64,000 nucleotides of DNA from Burkholderiales bacterium (lineage in GTDB: Bacteria > Pseudomonadota > Gammaproteobacteria > Burkholderiales > Burkholderiaceae_C): NCBI GenBank assembly GCA_029268225.1, contig JAJUGJ010000013.1:16503-80502 (forward strand), read 5' to 3'. The position numbers and the translations under genes were made by a program. The notes beneath the pieces were generated by a model that saw only the letters and a list, made by a program, of their open reading frames with translations, did no database searches and was not told where the DNA came from. Positions 19,591 to 27,934 of the stretch are shown here, one piece after another (positions within the stretch are counted from its first letter, which is position 1; each line of letters opens with the position of its first letter).

Positions 19591-20883
19591 ATGACTGACA
19601 AGATGTACACATTCCGCCCCCTCAACGTGGGCCGTATCGTGCTGTGGTCCCTGTTCGCCATCGTCTTGCTGGTGGCGCCCAAGGTCTTCGACAGCAGCCT
19701 GTCCATGACCATGCTCACGCAAATGGGCATCGCCATCATTGCCTGCCTGTCCTACAACATGCTGTTGGGGCAGGGCGGCATGCTGAGCTTTGGCCATGCG
19801 GTGTATTCGGGCCTGGGCTCGTTTGCCGCCATCCATGTGCTCAACAAGGTGTCCGAAGGCGCCTGGAACGTGCCGGTGAGCCTGCTGCCGCTGGTCGGTG
19901 GCGTGGCGGGCCTGCTGGTGTCGGCGCTGCTGGGTTCCATCACCACCAAGAAGTCGGGGACCATCTTTGCGATGATCACCCTGGGCATTGGTGAGCTGGT
20001 GTTCTCGATGTCGCTGATGCTGCCGGAGTTCTTTGGTGGTGAAGGCGGCATCTCCAGCAACCGCATGGTCGGTGAGCCCTTCATGGGCATCACCTTCGGG
20101 CCCGAGATTCAGGTGTACTACCTGATCGCGGTCTACACCTTTGTGTGCACGGTGCTGATGTTTGCCTTCACGCAGACGCCGTTGGGTCGCATCCTGAACG
20201 CTGTCCGTGACAACCCCGAGCGGGTCGAGTTCATCGGTTACGACACCCAGCGTGTGCGCTACCTGGCTTTCATGATCGCTGGCTTCTTTGCCGGCATTGC
20301 GGGTGGCCTGTACGCCATCAACTTCGAGATCGTGACCGCCGAGGTGGTGAGTGCGCACCGCTCCGGGGCCTACCTGCTCTTCACCTTCCTGGGTGGCGCC
20401 TTGTTTTTCTTCGGGCCGATCATCGGCGCGGTGATGATGGTGCTGGCCACGGTGCTGCTGTCGGAGATGACCAAGGCCTGGTTGCTCTATCTGGGCATCT
20501 TCTTCCTGGTGATGGTGATGTACGCCCCCGGTGGCATCTCGGGTCTGATCATGATGAACCTGCGTTTGGCCGCCTACGGCATGCTGCGTCGCCTCTGGAC
20601 CTCGTACCTGGCTTTGGCCGGATCGCTGCTGGTGGTGCTGACCGCGGTGGCCGTGATCGTGGAGATGGTCTATCACATCAAGCTCAACGAGGCCTTGGGC
20701 CCGGAGATGAGCTTCATGGGCGCGACGATCAACACGCATGGCGTGGATGCCTGGGTGGGATCGGTGTTCCTGCTGATCACGGGTGTGGGTCTGTTCGAGT
20801 TGGTGCGGCGTCAGTTCGTGCACCAGTGGGGACAGATCCAGGAAGACATCGAGGCGGAGAACCTCCGTCGTCAAATGCATTGA
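19591..20883 (+). CDS. livM: Liv-type ABC transporter permease LivM
   Basis: The second permease subunit, 430 residues, longer than many LivM. The core is typical: GIAIIACLSYNMLLGQGGMLSFGHAVYSGLGSFAAIHVLN, FAMITLGIGELVFSMSLML and LGRILNAVRDNPERVEFIGYDTQRVRYLAFMIAGFFAGIAGGLYAINFEI, the last containing the EAA-like loop that contacts the ATPases. After the core there is an added C-terminal stretch with two further hydrophobic segments (about 340-365 and 388-410) and a charged end (QIQEDIEAENLRRQMH). AGAGACC precedes the start; livG begins 10 bases after the stop. Confidence 0.93.
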   Translation: MTDKMYTFRPLNVGRIVLWSLFAIVLLVAPKVFDSSLSMTMLTQMGIAIIACLSYNMLLGQGGMLSFGHAVYSGLGSFAAIHVLNKVSEGAWNVPVSLLPLVGGVAGLLVSALLGSITTKKSGTIFAMITLGIGELVFSMSLMLPEFFGGEGGISSNRMVGEPFMGITFGPEIQVYYLIAVYTFVCTVLMFAFTQTPLGRILNAVRDNPERVEFIGYDTQRVRYLAFMIAGFFAGIAGGLYAINFEIVTAEVVSAHRSGAYLLFTFLGGALFFFGPIIGAVMMVLATVLLSEMTKAWLLYLGIFFLVMVMYAPGGISGLIMMNLRLAAYGMLRRLWTSYLALAGSLLVVLTAVAVIVEMVYHIKLNEALGPEMSFMGATINTHGVDAWVGSVFLLITGVGLFELVRRQFVHQWGQIQEDIEAENLRRQMH

Positions 20884-20893
20884 GAGGCCAATC

Positions 20894-21694
20894 ATGAGCG
20901 AGCACAAGGCATCTGCATCAGGTCTGGCACTGGAGTTGCGCAGCGTGCGCAAGTCTTTTGGCAAGACCGAAATCATCCGAGGGGCCGAGCTGGCGGTGAA
21001 AGCCGGCGAGCGCGTGGCCCTGATCGGCCCCAACGGCGCGGGCAAGTCCACGCTGTTCAACCTGATCAGCGGGCGACTGCCGATCACCAGTGGCGAGATC
21101 CTGTTGAATGGCGAAGCCATCCACGGGATGACGCCTTACGAGATCAACCGCCGCGGCCTGGCCCGCAGCTTCCAGGTGTCCAACCTGTTCCCACGCTTGA
21201 GCGTGTTCGAGAACATTCGCTGCGCGGTGCTGTGGTCCATGGGGGAGCGGTACGCCTTCTGGCGTTTCCTGTCCAAGCTTGATGCGGTCAACCAGCGCGC
21301 GGAAGAGGTGTTGGACATGATCCGTTTGCGTCGCAAGCGTGATGTGCATGTCACGTCCCTGACCTACGCCGAGCAGCGTGCGCTGGAAGTGGGCGTGACG
21401 ATTGCCGGCGGTGGCAATGTGATCCTGCTGGACGAACCGACGGCCGGTATGAGCAAGTCGGAGACGGCGAACTTCGTGCGCATGATCCGTGAAGTCACGG
21501 AAGGCAAGACCTTGCTGACCGTGGAGCACGACATGGGTGTGGTGTTCGGCCTGGCCGACCGCATTGCGGTGCTGGTGTACGGCGAGGTGATCGCTTTTGA
21601 CACGCCCGAGAACGTGCGGGCGAACGATCGGGTCAAAGAGGCGTATCTGGGTTCGGTGCTGGCGCAGAACCAGGCCGCCGAGGCAGGAGTCTGA
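20894..21694 (+). CDS. livG: Liv-type ABC transporter ATP-binding protein LivG
   Basis: A 266-residue ABC ATPase. Walker A is intact (LIGPNGAGKSTLFNLISGRLP), followed by the Q-loop region RSFQVSNLFPRLSVFENIRCAVL. In place of the usual LSGGQQ the signature reads SLTYAEQRALEVGVTIA, normal for LivG, and Walker B is VILLDEPTAGMSKSE. The H-loop is TLLTVEHDMGVVFGLADRIAVL. The start is ATG 20894 (GAGGCC upstream); an in-frame opening into livM is not needed. It pairs with LivF as the nucleotide-binding dimer and supplies the normal Walker A lysine. Confidence 0.94.
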   Translation: MSEHKASASGLALELRSVRKSFGKTEIIRGAELAVKAGERVALIGPNGAGKSTLFNLISGRLPITSGEILLNGEAIHGMTPYEINRRGLARSFQVSNLFPRLSVFENIRCAVLWSMGERYAFWRFLSKLDAVNQRAEEVLDMIRLRRKRDVHVTSLTYAEQRALEVGVTIAGGGNVILLDEPTAGMSKSETANFVRMIREVTEGKTLLTVEHDMGVVFGLADRIAVLVYGEVIAFDTPENVRANDRVKEAYLGSVLAQNQAAEAGV

Positions 21695-21696
21695 GC

Positions 21697-22392
21697 ATGT
21701 TGAGCATTCAAAACCTGCACGCGTTTTACGGCAAGAGCCACATCCTCCATGGCGTCGACATGGAGGTTAAACCCGGCGAGATCGTCAGTCTGCTGGGCCG
21801 CAACGGCTCGGGGCGCTCCACCACCATCAAGGCCATCATGGGCCTGGTGGATGCACAAGGCTCGGTCAAGTGGAATGACCAGGAACTGCTGGGCCACAAG
21901 ACCTATGACATTGCGCGCCACGGCCTGGGCTATGTGCCCGAAAGCCGCGATGTGTTCCCCAAGCTGACCGTGGAGCAGAACCTGCTGCTGGGCCAGAAGG
22001 GGGGCAAGAAGCCCGGACGCTGGAGCCTGGACGACATGTACCAGATGTTCCCGCGCCTGAAGGAGCGCCAGCACACCGAGGCGGGCGTGATGTCGGGCGG
22101 TGAGCAGCAGATGCTCACCCTGTGCCGCACGCTGATGGGCGACCCGGACCTGATCATGATCGACGAGCCGACCGAAGGGCTGGCGCCGAAGATCGTGGAA
22201 CTGGTGGGGGAGTACCTCAAGGAGCTGCAAAAGCGCGGTCTGGCCGTGCTGTTGGTGGAGCAAAAGCTCACGATCGCCCTGGATATCTCGCAGCGTTGCT
22301 ACGTGATGGGCCACGGTGAGGTGGTGTTCCACGGCACGCCCGATGAGTTGCGGGCCGACCAGTACGTCCGCAAGGAGTGGCTGGAGGTCTAA
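21697..22392 (+). CDS. livF: Liv-type ABC transporter ATP-binding protein LivF with Arg in Walker A
   Basis: A 231-residue ABC ATPase, the second of the Liv pair. It shows VSLLGRNGSGRSTTIKAIMG (Walker A), GYVPESRDVFPKLTVEQNLLLG (Q-loop side), signature MSGGEQQMLTLCRTLMGDPDLIMIDEPTEGLAP with Walker B, and the H-loop replaced by VLLVEQKLTIAL as in all LivF. The invariant Walker A lysine is Arg40 here (codon CGC, 21814-21816). The rest is conserved, so this is a functional-looking but asymmetric NBD; I believe Arg also occurs in other Burkholderiales LivF. The ATG lies 2 bases after the livG stop. Confidence 0.93.
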   Translation: MLSIQNLHAFYGKSHILHGVDMEVKPGEIVSLLGRNGSGRSTTIKAIMGLVDAQGSVKWNDQELLGHKTYDIARHGLGYVPESRDVFPKLTVEQNLLLGQKGGKKPGRWSLDDMYQMFPRLKERQHTEAGVMSGGEQQMLTLCRTLMGDPDLIMIDEPTEGLAPKIVELVGEYLKELQKRGLAVLLVEQKLTIALDISQRCYVMGHGEVVFHGTPDELRADQYVRKEWLEV

Positions 22393-22490
22393 TTTTTGGT
22401 CCGCGTGGCGGAATTCGCGGACTTTGTGGCTCGGGACTTTCCCTGTGTTTGTGCAACACGGGGAGCAAGCTCTGCCACAATCTTCGGATA

Positions 22491-22514
22491 TTCTTACAAG
22501 AACTCTTGTCAGAA
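22491..22514. promoter_or_regulatory. Inverted repeat between livF and the hydratase/dehydrogenase gene (candidate operator)
   Basis: TTCTTACAAG (22491-22500), AACT, CTTGTCAGAA (22505-22514): 10-base arms matching at 9 of 10 positions, in the 212-base intergenic gap 90 bases before the next start. A weaker hairpin (GTCCGCG 22399-22405 / CGCGGAC 22416-22422) just after livF may end the Liv transcript. The binding factor is unknown. Confidence 0.4.
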
Positions 22515-22604
22515 TGAGTTGTCTGGTCGCCAGGCAGAGCGTGGTCGCCGCGTGAGGTGGTGACGCGCGGCCTGGCATCCGTCTATCAACGTCCCGAGAT
22601 TGCC

Positions 22605-24707
22605 ATGAGCACCATCTACCAAGTCAACGGCGGCGTCGCCGTCATCACCCTGAACAACCCGCCCGTCAACGGCTTTGGTCACAGCACCCGCACCGGGGTG
22701 TTTGAGGGTCTGAAGCAGGCTCAGGCTGACGCCAACGTGCAGGCGGTGGTGATCATCGGTGGCGGCAAGGTGTTCTGCGGCGGTGCCGACATCCGTGAAT
22801 TCGGCACCCCGGCGGCCTTTGCCGAGCCTGGTCTGCACGCCGTCATCGCGGCCATCGAAGCCAGCAGCAAGCCGGTCGTCGCCGCCATCCACGGGGTGGT
22901 GATGGGCGGTGGCTTGGAACTGGCCCTGGGTTGCCACTACCGCGTGATGGCCCCTGGCGTGCAGGTGGCCCTGCCGGAGGTGAACATCGGCCTGATCCCT
23001 GGCGGCGGCGGCACGCAACGTCTGCCCCGCGTCCTGCCGGTCGAGATGGCCCTGCAGATGGTCACGAGCGGTGCCTCGGTGCCCAGCGACAAGCTGGCCA
23101 AGGTGCCTGGCCAACAGCTGATCGCCAAGCTGATCGAGGGTGATTTGCTCGCTGGCGCGCAGGCCTTCGCGCTGGAAGTGGCTGCGGTGCGCCCAATGCC
23201 ACGCGTGCGTGACCTGCCTGCGCCGGTGGTGGCCGATGCCGGCCTGTTCGACAAGGCTCGCGCCGACATGGCCAAGGCCCGCCGCGGTCTGGTGTCGCCC
23301 CAGCGCTGCATCGACGCCATCGAGATCGCCACGAAGGACGACATCGACACCGGCATCCAGAAAGAGCTGGAAATTTTCAAGGCCATCATGGTCGGCCCGC
23401 AGGCCAAGGCCATGCAGCACGCTTTCTTCGGTGAGCGCGCGGCCAGCAAGATCCCTGATGTGCCCGATAACACGCCCACCCGCGAGGTGAAGCAGGTCGC
23501 CGTGATTGGCGCCGGCACCATGGGCGGTGGCATCACCATGTGCTTCCTCAACGCCGGCATCCCGGTGAAGTTGCTGGAGATGAAGCAAGAAGCCATCGAC
23601 CGTGGCGTGGGTGTGATCCGCAAGAACTACGAAGCCCAGGTGGCCAAGGGCAAGCTGGCCCAGGACAAGTACGAGCAGCGCATGAGCCTGCTCACCACGA
23701 CCCTGAGCTACGACGACATTGCCCAGGCTGACATGGTGATCGAAGCCGTGTTCGAGAACATGGAGGTGAAGGCCCAGGTGTTCACCCAGCTGGATGCGGT
23801 GATGAAGCCCGGTGCCATCCTGGCGTCGAACACCTCGACGCTGGACGTGGACAAGATTGCCGAAGTGACCAAGCGCCCGCAGGACGTGGTGGGTCTGCAC
23901 TTCTTCAGCCCGGCCAACGTGATGCGTCTGCTGGAAGTGGTGCGCAGCAAGCACACCGCCAAGGACGTGATGGCGACCGTGATGCAGGTGGCCAAGAAGA
24001 TCAAGAAGGTCGCTGTGGTGTCGGGCGTGTGCGATGGCTTCATCGGCAACCGCATGTTCGAGCAGTACGTGCGCCAGAGCTTCCAGCTGGTCGAAGAGGG
24101 CGCCACGGTGCCACAGGTGGACAAGGCGGCCGAGGCCTTTGGTTTTGCCATGGGCCCCTTCCGCGTGGGGGATCTGGCCGGCAACGACATCGGCTTTGCC
24201 ATCCGCAAGCGCCGCCGTGTCGAGCAGCCCGATGTGGTCTACAGCCCGGTGGGCGATGCCATTTGCGAGCTGGGCCGCTTTGGTCAGAAGGTCGGCAAGG
24301 GCTGGTACGACTACGAAGCCGGCAAGCGCGACCCGATCCCCTCGGCCGAGGTGCAGGCTTGCATCGACAAGGTCCGTGCTGACAAAGGCATCACGCCGCG
24401 CGCCATCAGCGACGAAGAAATCGTCAACCGCCTGGTGCTGGCCATGGTCAACGAGGGCGCGCAGATCCTGGAAGAGGGCATCGCCTCCAAGGCCTCCGAC
24501 ATCGACATGGTCTACCTGACCGGCTACGGTTTCCCGCTTACCTGGGGTGGCCCGATGCTGTACGCCGACCTGCTGGGCCTGCCCAAGGTGGTCGAGCTGA
24601 TGAAGGGCTTCCAGGCACTGCCCGGCGCGGACCAGGCCTTCTGGACCCCGGCACCGCTGCTGGCCCGTCTGGTGGCCGAAGGCAAGACCTTCAACGGCAA
24701 GGCTTGA
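22605..24707 (+). CDS. Bifunctional enoyl-CoA hydratase / 3-hydroxyacyl-CoA dehydrogenase (FadB/FadJ-like)
   Basis: A 700-residue fusion that hydrates trans-2-enoyl-CoA and oxidises the 3-hydroxyacyl-CoA with NAD+. Residues 1-200 form the crotonase part (VAVITLNNPPVNGFG, GGGKVFCGGADIREF, GVVMGGGLELALGCHYRV, LPEVNIGLIPGGGGTQRLPR, with both catalytic Glu retained). At about 300-480 the Rossmann dehydrogenase begins VAVIGAGTMGGGITMCFLNAG, with VVGLHFFSPANVMRLLEVV. The C-terminal helical domain carries GFIGNRMFEQYVRQ and YLTGYGFPLTWGGPM. The layout resembles peroxisomal L-bifunctional enzyme more than the FadB alpha subunit, and no thiolase gene is adjacent. ATG 22605 opens right before the crotonase strand. 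Confidence 0.94.
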   Translation: MSTIYQVNGGVAVITLNNPPVNGFGHSTRTGVFEGLKQAQADANVQAVVIIGGGKVFCGGADIREFGTPAAFAEPGLHAVIAAIEASSKPVVAAIHGVVMGGGLELALGCHYRVMAPGVQVALPEVNIGLIPGGGGTQRLPRVLPVEMALQMVTSGASVPSDKLAKVPGQQLIAKLIEGDLLAGAQAFALEVAAVRPMPRVRDLPAPVVADAGLFDKARADMAKARRGLVSPQRCIDAIEIATKDDIDTGIQKELEIFKAIMVGPQAKAMQHAFFGERAASKIPDVPDNTPTREVKQVAVIGAGTMGGGITMCFLNAGIPVKLLEMKQEAIDRGVGVIRKNYEAQVAKGKLAQDKYEQRMSLLTTTLSYDDIAQADMVIEAVFENMEVKAQVFTQLDAVMKPGAILASNTSTLDVDKIAEVTKRPQDVVGLHFFSPANVMRLLEVVRSKHTAKDVMATVMQVAKKIKKVAVVSGVCDGFIGNRMFEQYVRQSFQLVEEGATVPQVDKAAEAFGFAMGPFRVGDLAGNDIGFAIRKRRRVEQPDVVYSPVGDAICELGRFGQKVGKGWYDYEAGKRDPIPSAEVQACIDKVRADKGITPRAISDEEIVNRLVLAMVNEGAQILEEGIASKASDIDMVYLTGYGFPLTWGGPMLYADLLGLPKVVELMKGFQALPGADQAFWTPAPLLARLVAEGKTFNGKA

Positions 24708-24757
24708 GCAGCCCATGACATTCATGGCTCAGTTTGATTAGCACTGAGCCCACCGTG

Positions 24758-24797
24758 AGGGTCTGCACGACGGCGATGGCCAGGCAGACCCTTTTTT
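24758..24797 (+). terminator. Rho-independent terminator after the hydratase/dehydrogenase gene
   Basis: Arms AGGGTCTGC (24758-24766) and GCAGACCCT (24784-24792) with a 17-base loop, followed by a T run (24792-24797). Confidence 0.8.
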
Positions 24798-24824
24798 GAC
24801 CGCCCCTGCACAGAGGTGTCTGAC

Positions 24825-25604
24825 ATGTCTCACATCGAAACCCATCAGAACGGCCACATCCTGGAAATCAAGGTCAACCGGCCCGAGAAGCACAACGCAC
24901 TCTCGCCCGAGATGTACCGTGATCTGGCCCGCGCCTATGGCGAGCTCAGCCGCAACCCCGAGTTGCGCGTGGGCCTGCTCTACGGCGAGGGCGCGCACTT
25001 CAGTTCCGGGGTCGAGTTGGACAAGTGGGCGCCGATCTTCGGCAACGGCAAGGGCTTCGAAGTGGGTGAGGGCGAGATCGACCCCTTCGGCCTGCAGCCT
25101 CAGCGTCACACCAAGCCGGTGGTGATGGCGGTGCAGGGCAACTGCTTCACCTGGGGCGTGGAGATCATGCTCAACACCGAGATCCGCGTCGCGGCCTCGG
25201 ACACGCGTTTCGCCATGCTGGAAGTCAAGCGCGGCATCTTCCCCTGTGGCGGTGCCACCTTGCGCCTGCCACGCCAGATGGGCTGGGGGGCGGCGCACCG
25301 CTACCTGCTGACGGGCGAATTCTGGTACGCCGAAGAAGCCATGCGCACGGGCCTGGTCCAGGAGGTGGTGCCTCCCGGTGAGCAAGTCACCAAGGCCCGC
25401 GAGATCGCCACGCAAATTGCCAAGGCCGCGCCTCTGGGCGTGCAAGGCGTGCTCAAGTCCACCCGCATGGCGTGGAACGAGGGCGAGGCCGAAGCCGCCC
25501 GTCACCTGTTTGTGGACATGGTGCCCGTGATGCAGAGCGAGGATGCTGCCGAAGGCGTGGCGTCCTTCCTGCAGCGTCGCGAAGCCGTCTTCAAAGGACG
25601 CTGA
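24825..25604 (+). CDS. Enoyl-CoA hydratase/isomerase (crotonase family)
   Basis: A 259-residue stand-alone crotonase. It shows ILEIKVNRPEKHNALSPEMY, the oxyanion-hole segment GEGAHFSSGVELDKW, GNCFTWGVEIMLNTEIRVAA and RFAMLEVKRGIFPCGGATLRLPRQMG. Glu residues sit at the places of the two catalytic acids of rat enoyl-CoA hydratase (in WGVEIM and MLEVKRG), so hydratase chemistry is plausible, though the family also holds isomerases, thioesterases and lyases. ATG 24825 is used; a GTG three codons upstream is in frame. It starts the second block of catabolic genes behind a terminator. Confidence 0.9.
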   Translation: MSHIETHQNGHILEIKVNRPEKHNALSPEMYRDLARAYGELSRNPELRVGLLYGEGAHFSSGVELDKWAPIFGNGKGFEVGEGEIDPFGLQPQRHTKPVVMAVQGNCFTWGVEIMLNTEIRVAASDTRFAMLEVKRGIFPCGGATLRLPRQMGWGAAHRYLLTGEFWYAEEAMRTGLVQEVVPPGEQVTKAREIATQIAKAAPLGVQGVLKSTRMAWNEGEAEAARHLFVDMVPVMQSEDAAEGVASFLQRREAVFKGR

Positions 25605-25654
25605 GGCGCATCGTTTGAGCCTGTCTGTCAACCTGATCTGAACTGTTTGCCATC

Positions 25655-27532
25655 ATGACCCAACGCGCCACCCTCGACTTCCTGCTCTACGACTGGCTGA
25701 AAGCCGACGCCCTGTGCGAACGCCCCCGCCATGCCGAGCACAGCCGCGACACCTTTGATGCCGTGCTGGACCTGGGCGAGAAGATCGCTGCCGAGCAGTT
25801 CGCCCCTTTCAACCGCCTGACCGACCTGCAGGAGCCCGAGTTCGACGGCGAGCGCGTGCACCTGCCAGCCGAGACCCCCAAGGCCCTGCAGGCCTTCATC
25901 GACTCGGGCCTGATGGCCGGCGCGCAGGACGCCGAAGTGGGCGGGATGCAACTCCCTACCGTGGTCGAGATGGCTGCGATGAGCTTCTTCTTCAAGGCCA
26001 GCGTGTCCCTGGCCGGCTACCCCATGCTCACGCGGGGCAACGCCAACACCATCCTGGCGCATGGCACCCCCCAGCAAATCGAGGTGTTCGCCAAGCCCAG
26101 CTTTGAAGGCCGCACCTTCGGCACCATGTGCCTGAGCGAGCCGCAAGCCGGCTCCAGCCTGTCGGACATCGCCACCAAGGCCGTGCCCGACACCGCCAGC
26201 GAAGCCCACGGTGCCACGCCCTGGCAGCAAGACCCGCTGGGCCCACGCTTCCGCCTCAAGGGCAACAAGATGTGGATCTCGGGCGGCGAGCACGAAATGG
26301 GCGACAACATCGTCCACTTGGTGCTGGCCAAGATCCCGGGCGAAGACGGCAAGACCATCCCTGGCGTGAAGGGCATCTCGCTGTTCATCGTGCCGCGCAA
26401 GCTGGTGCAGGCCGACGGCACCATCACCGACCAGCGCAACGACGTCTCTCTGGCGGGTCTGAACCACAAGTGCGGCTACCGCGGCACCGTCAACACGCTG
26501 CTGAACTTTGGCGAAGGCAAGTTCCCGGTGCACGGCCAGTCCGGCGCCGTGGGCTACCTGATCGGCAAGCCTGGCGAAGGCCTCAAGTGCATGTTCACGC
26601 TGATGAACGAGGCCCGCATCGGCGTGGGCCTGGGAGCGACCATGCTGGGCTACGCCGGCTTCGAAGCCTCGCTGGCCTACGCCAAGGACCGCCCGCAAGG
26701 CCGCGCCATGACCGCCGCCGGCAAAGACGCCAGCAGCCCGCAGATCCCCATCATCCAGCACACCGACGTCAAGCGCATGTTGATGATGCAAAAGACGGTC
26801 GCCGAAGGCGGCCTGGCGCTGGCGCTGCTGTGCGCCCAGTTGGTGGACGACGAACAGACCGGCAACGAGGCCGAAGCCGAGAAAGCCCGCCTGCTGCTGG
26901 AACTGCTCACCCCGATCGCCAAGAGCTGGCCCAGCGAATGGGCGCTGGAGGCCAACAGCCAGGCCATTCAGGTGCTGGGCGGCGCCGGCTACACCCGCGA
27001 CTTCCCGGTGGAACAGTACTGGCGCGACAACCGCCTCAACATGATCCACGAAGGCACCCACGGCATCCAGGGCATGGACCTGCTGGGCCGCAAGGTGGTG
27101 ATGAACGGTGGCAAAGCCCTGGCCGTGCTGGCCGAGCGCATCAGCGAAACCATCCAGAAGGCCGGTCACATCGAAGGCCTGGCGCTGCACGCCAATGCCC
27201 TGGCCGGCGCGTTGCAAAAGGTGGGCGCCGCCACCAAGGCCGCCTGGAGCACGGGCCAGCCCGAAGAAGCCCTGGCCAACGCCACGTTGTACCTGCAGGC
27301 CTTCGGCCACACCGTGCTGGCCTGGATCTGGCTGGAGCTGGCCATCGCGGCCCAGGCTGCCCAGGCCAAGGGCACATGGGACCAAGGGCCTCTGGGCGCG
27401 GGTTTCCTGCAAGGCAAGCGCGCTGCGGCAGACTACTTCTTTGCCTACGAGTTGCCCAAGATTGACGCCTGGCTGGGCGTGGTCTCGCGCCGTGACCTGA
27501 CCTGCGCGCAAGCCCAGGCCGACTGGTTCTGA
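25655..27532 (+). CDS. Acyl-CoA dehydrogenase (large, DmdC/FadE-like)
   Basis: A 625-residue FAD enzyme that introduces the alpha,beta double bond of acyl-CoA. Motifs in order: an N-terminal helical domain; GTMCLSEPQAGSSLSDIATKAVP (FAD and substrate loop); KGNKMWISGGEHEMG; FTLMNEARIGVGLGATMLGYAGFEASLAYAKDRPQGR; LGGAGYTRDFPVEQYWRDNRLNMIHEGTHGIQGMDLLGRKV, which includes the catalytic-base Glu of the IxEGTxGIQ motif. A C-terminal extension of about 130 residues is as in the 3-methylthiopropionyl-CoA dehydrogenase type. It acts before the two hydratases encoded nearby. Electrons would go to ETF; no etf genes are in the window. Confidence 0.93.
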   Translation: MTQRATLDFLLYDWLKADALCERPRHAEHSRDTFDAVLDLGEKIAAEQFAPFNRLTDLQEPEFDGERVHLPAETPKALQAFIDSGLMAGAQDAEVGGMQLPTVVEMAAMSFFFKASVSLAGYPMLTRGNANTILAHGTPQQIEVFAKPSFEGRTFGTMCLSEPQAGSSLSDIATKAVPDTASEAHGATPWQQDPLGPRFRLKGNKMWISGGEHEMGDNIVHLVLAKIPGEDGKTIPGVKGISLFIVPRKLVQADGTITDQRNDVSLAGLNHKCGYRGTVNTLLNFGEGKFPVHGQSGAVGYLIGKPGEGLKCMFTLMNEARIGVGLGATMLGYAGFEASLAYAKDRPQGRAMTAAGKDASSPQIPIIQHTDVKRMLMMQKTVAEGGLALALLCAQLVDDEQTGNEAEAEKARLLLELLTPIAKSWPSEWALEANSQAIQVLGGAGYTRDFPVEQYWRDNRLNMIHEGTHGIQGMDLLGRKVVMNGGKALAVLAERISETIQKAGHIEGLALHANALAGALQKVGAATKAAWSTGQPEEALANATLYLQAFGHTVLAWIWLELAIAAQAAQAKGTWDQGPLGAGFLQGKRAAADYFFAYELPKIDAWLGVVSRRDLTCAQAQADWF

Positions 27533-27586
27533 GCGCACGGCCGAGCATCCACTCGGGGCGTTCCTCACCACCGAAAGCACCTCACC

Positions 27587-27868
27587 ATGATCAAGCACAT
27601 CGTCCTGTTCACCCTCAAAGACCCGGCCAACGCGCCCAAGGTCAAGGCTTTGCTCGACAGCTGCAAGGACATCGTTCCCGGCATCCGTGAGTTCGAGGTG
27701 GGCATCAAGACCGAGGGCCTGGAAGCCACGGCCGACGTGGTGCTGGTCTCCACCTTTGAGGATGCGGCGGCCCTGGCGGCCTACCAGCCTCATCCCCACC
27801 ACCAGGGCGTCGTCGCCCAGATCCGCGAGATGGCATCGGGCCGCCAAGTGCTCGATTACATCTGCTGA
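27587..27868 (+). CDS. Dabb-domain (stress-responsive alpha/beta barrel) protein
   Basis: A 93-residue dimeric ferredoxin-like alpha/beta-barrel protein. It begins MIKHIVLFTLKDPA, with the conserved His after the first hydrophobic residues, then IREFEVGIKTEG, VVLVSTFEDAAALAAYQPHPHHQGVVAQIR and ends near the usual 95-100 residues. Dabb proteins occur in stress responses and next to aromatic and lipid degradation genes, sometimes as cyclases or isomerases. Here it is wedged between an acyl-CoA dehydrogenase and an SDR in the same direction. A catalytic role cannot be assigned. Confidence 0.9.
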   Translation: MIKHIVLFTLKDPANAPKVKALLDSCKDIVPGIREFEVGIKTEGLEATADVVLVSTFEDAAALAAYQPHPHHQGVVAQIREMASGRQVLDYIC

Positions 27869-27934
27869 TCAGCCCGTGCTGATTGGTTTCAGCCGGCCCT
27901 GACGACCGCCTCCCTCTTCACTGAAAGACACCGT

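Noticed and set aside
22509..24725. A 738-codon antisense frame across the hydratase/dehydrogenase gene (similar ones at 25628-27847 and 15345-17075)
   Set aside because: All show the His/Gly/Leu/Gln-rich antisense pattern without any family motif, and each lies fully over a well-recognised enzyme gene.
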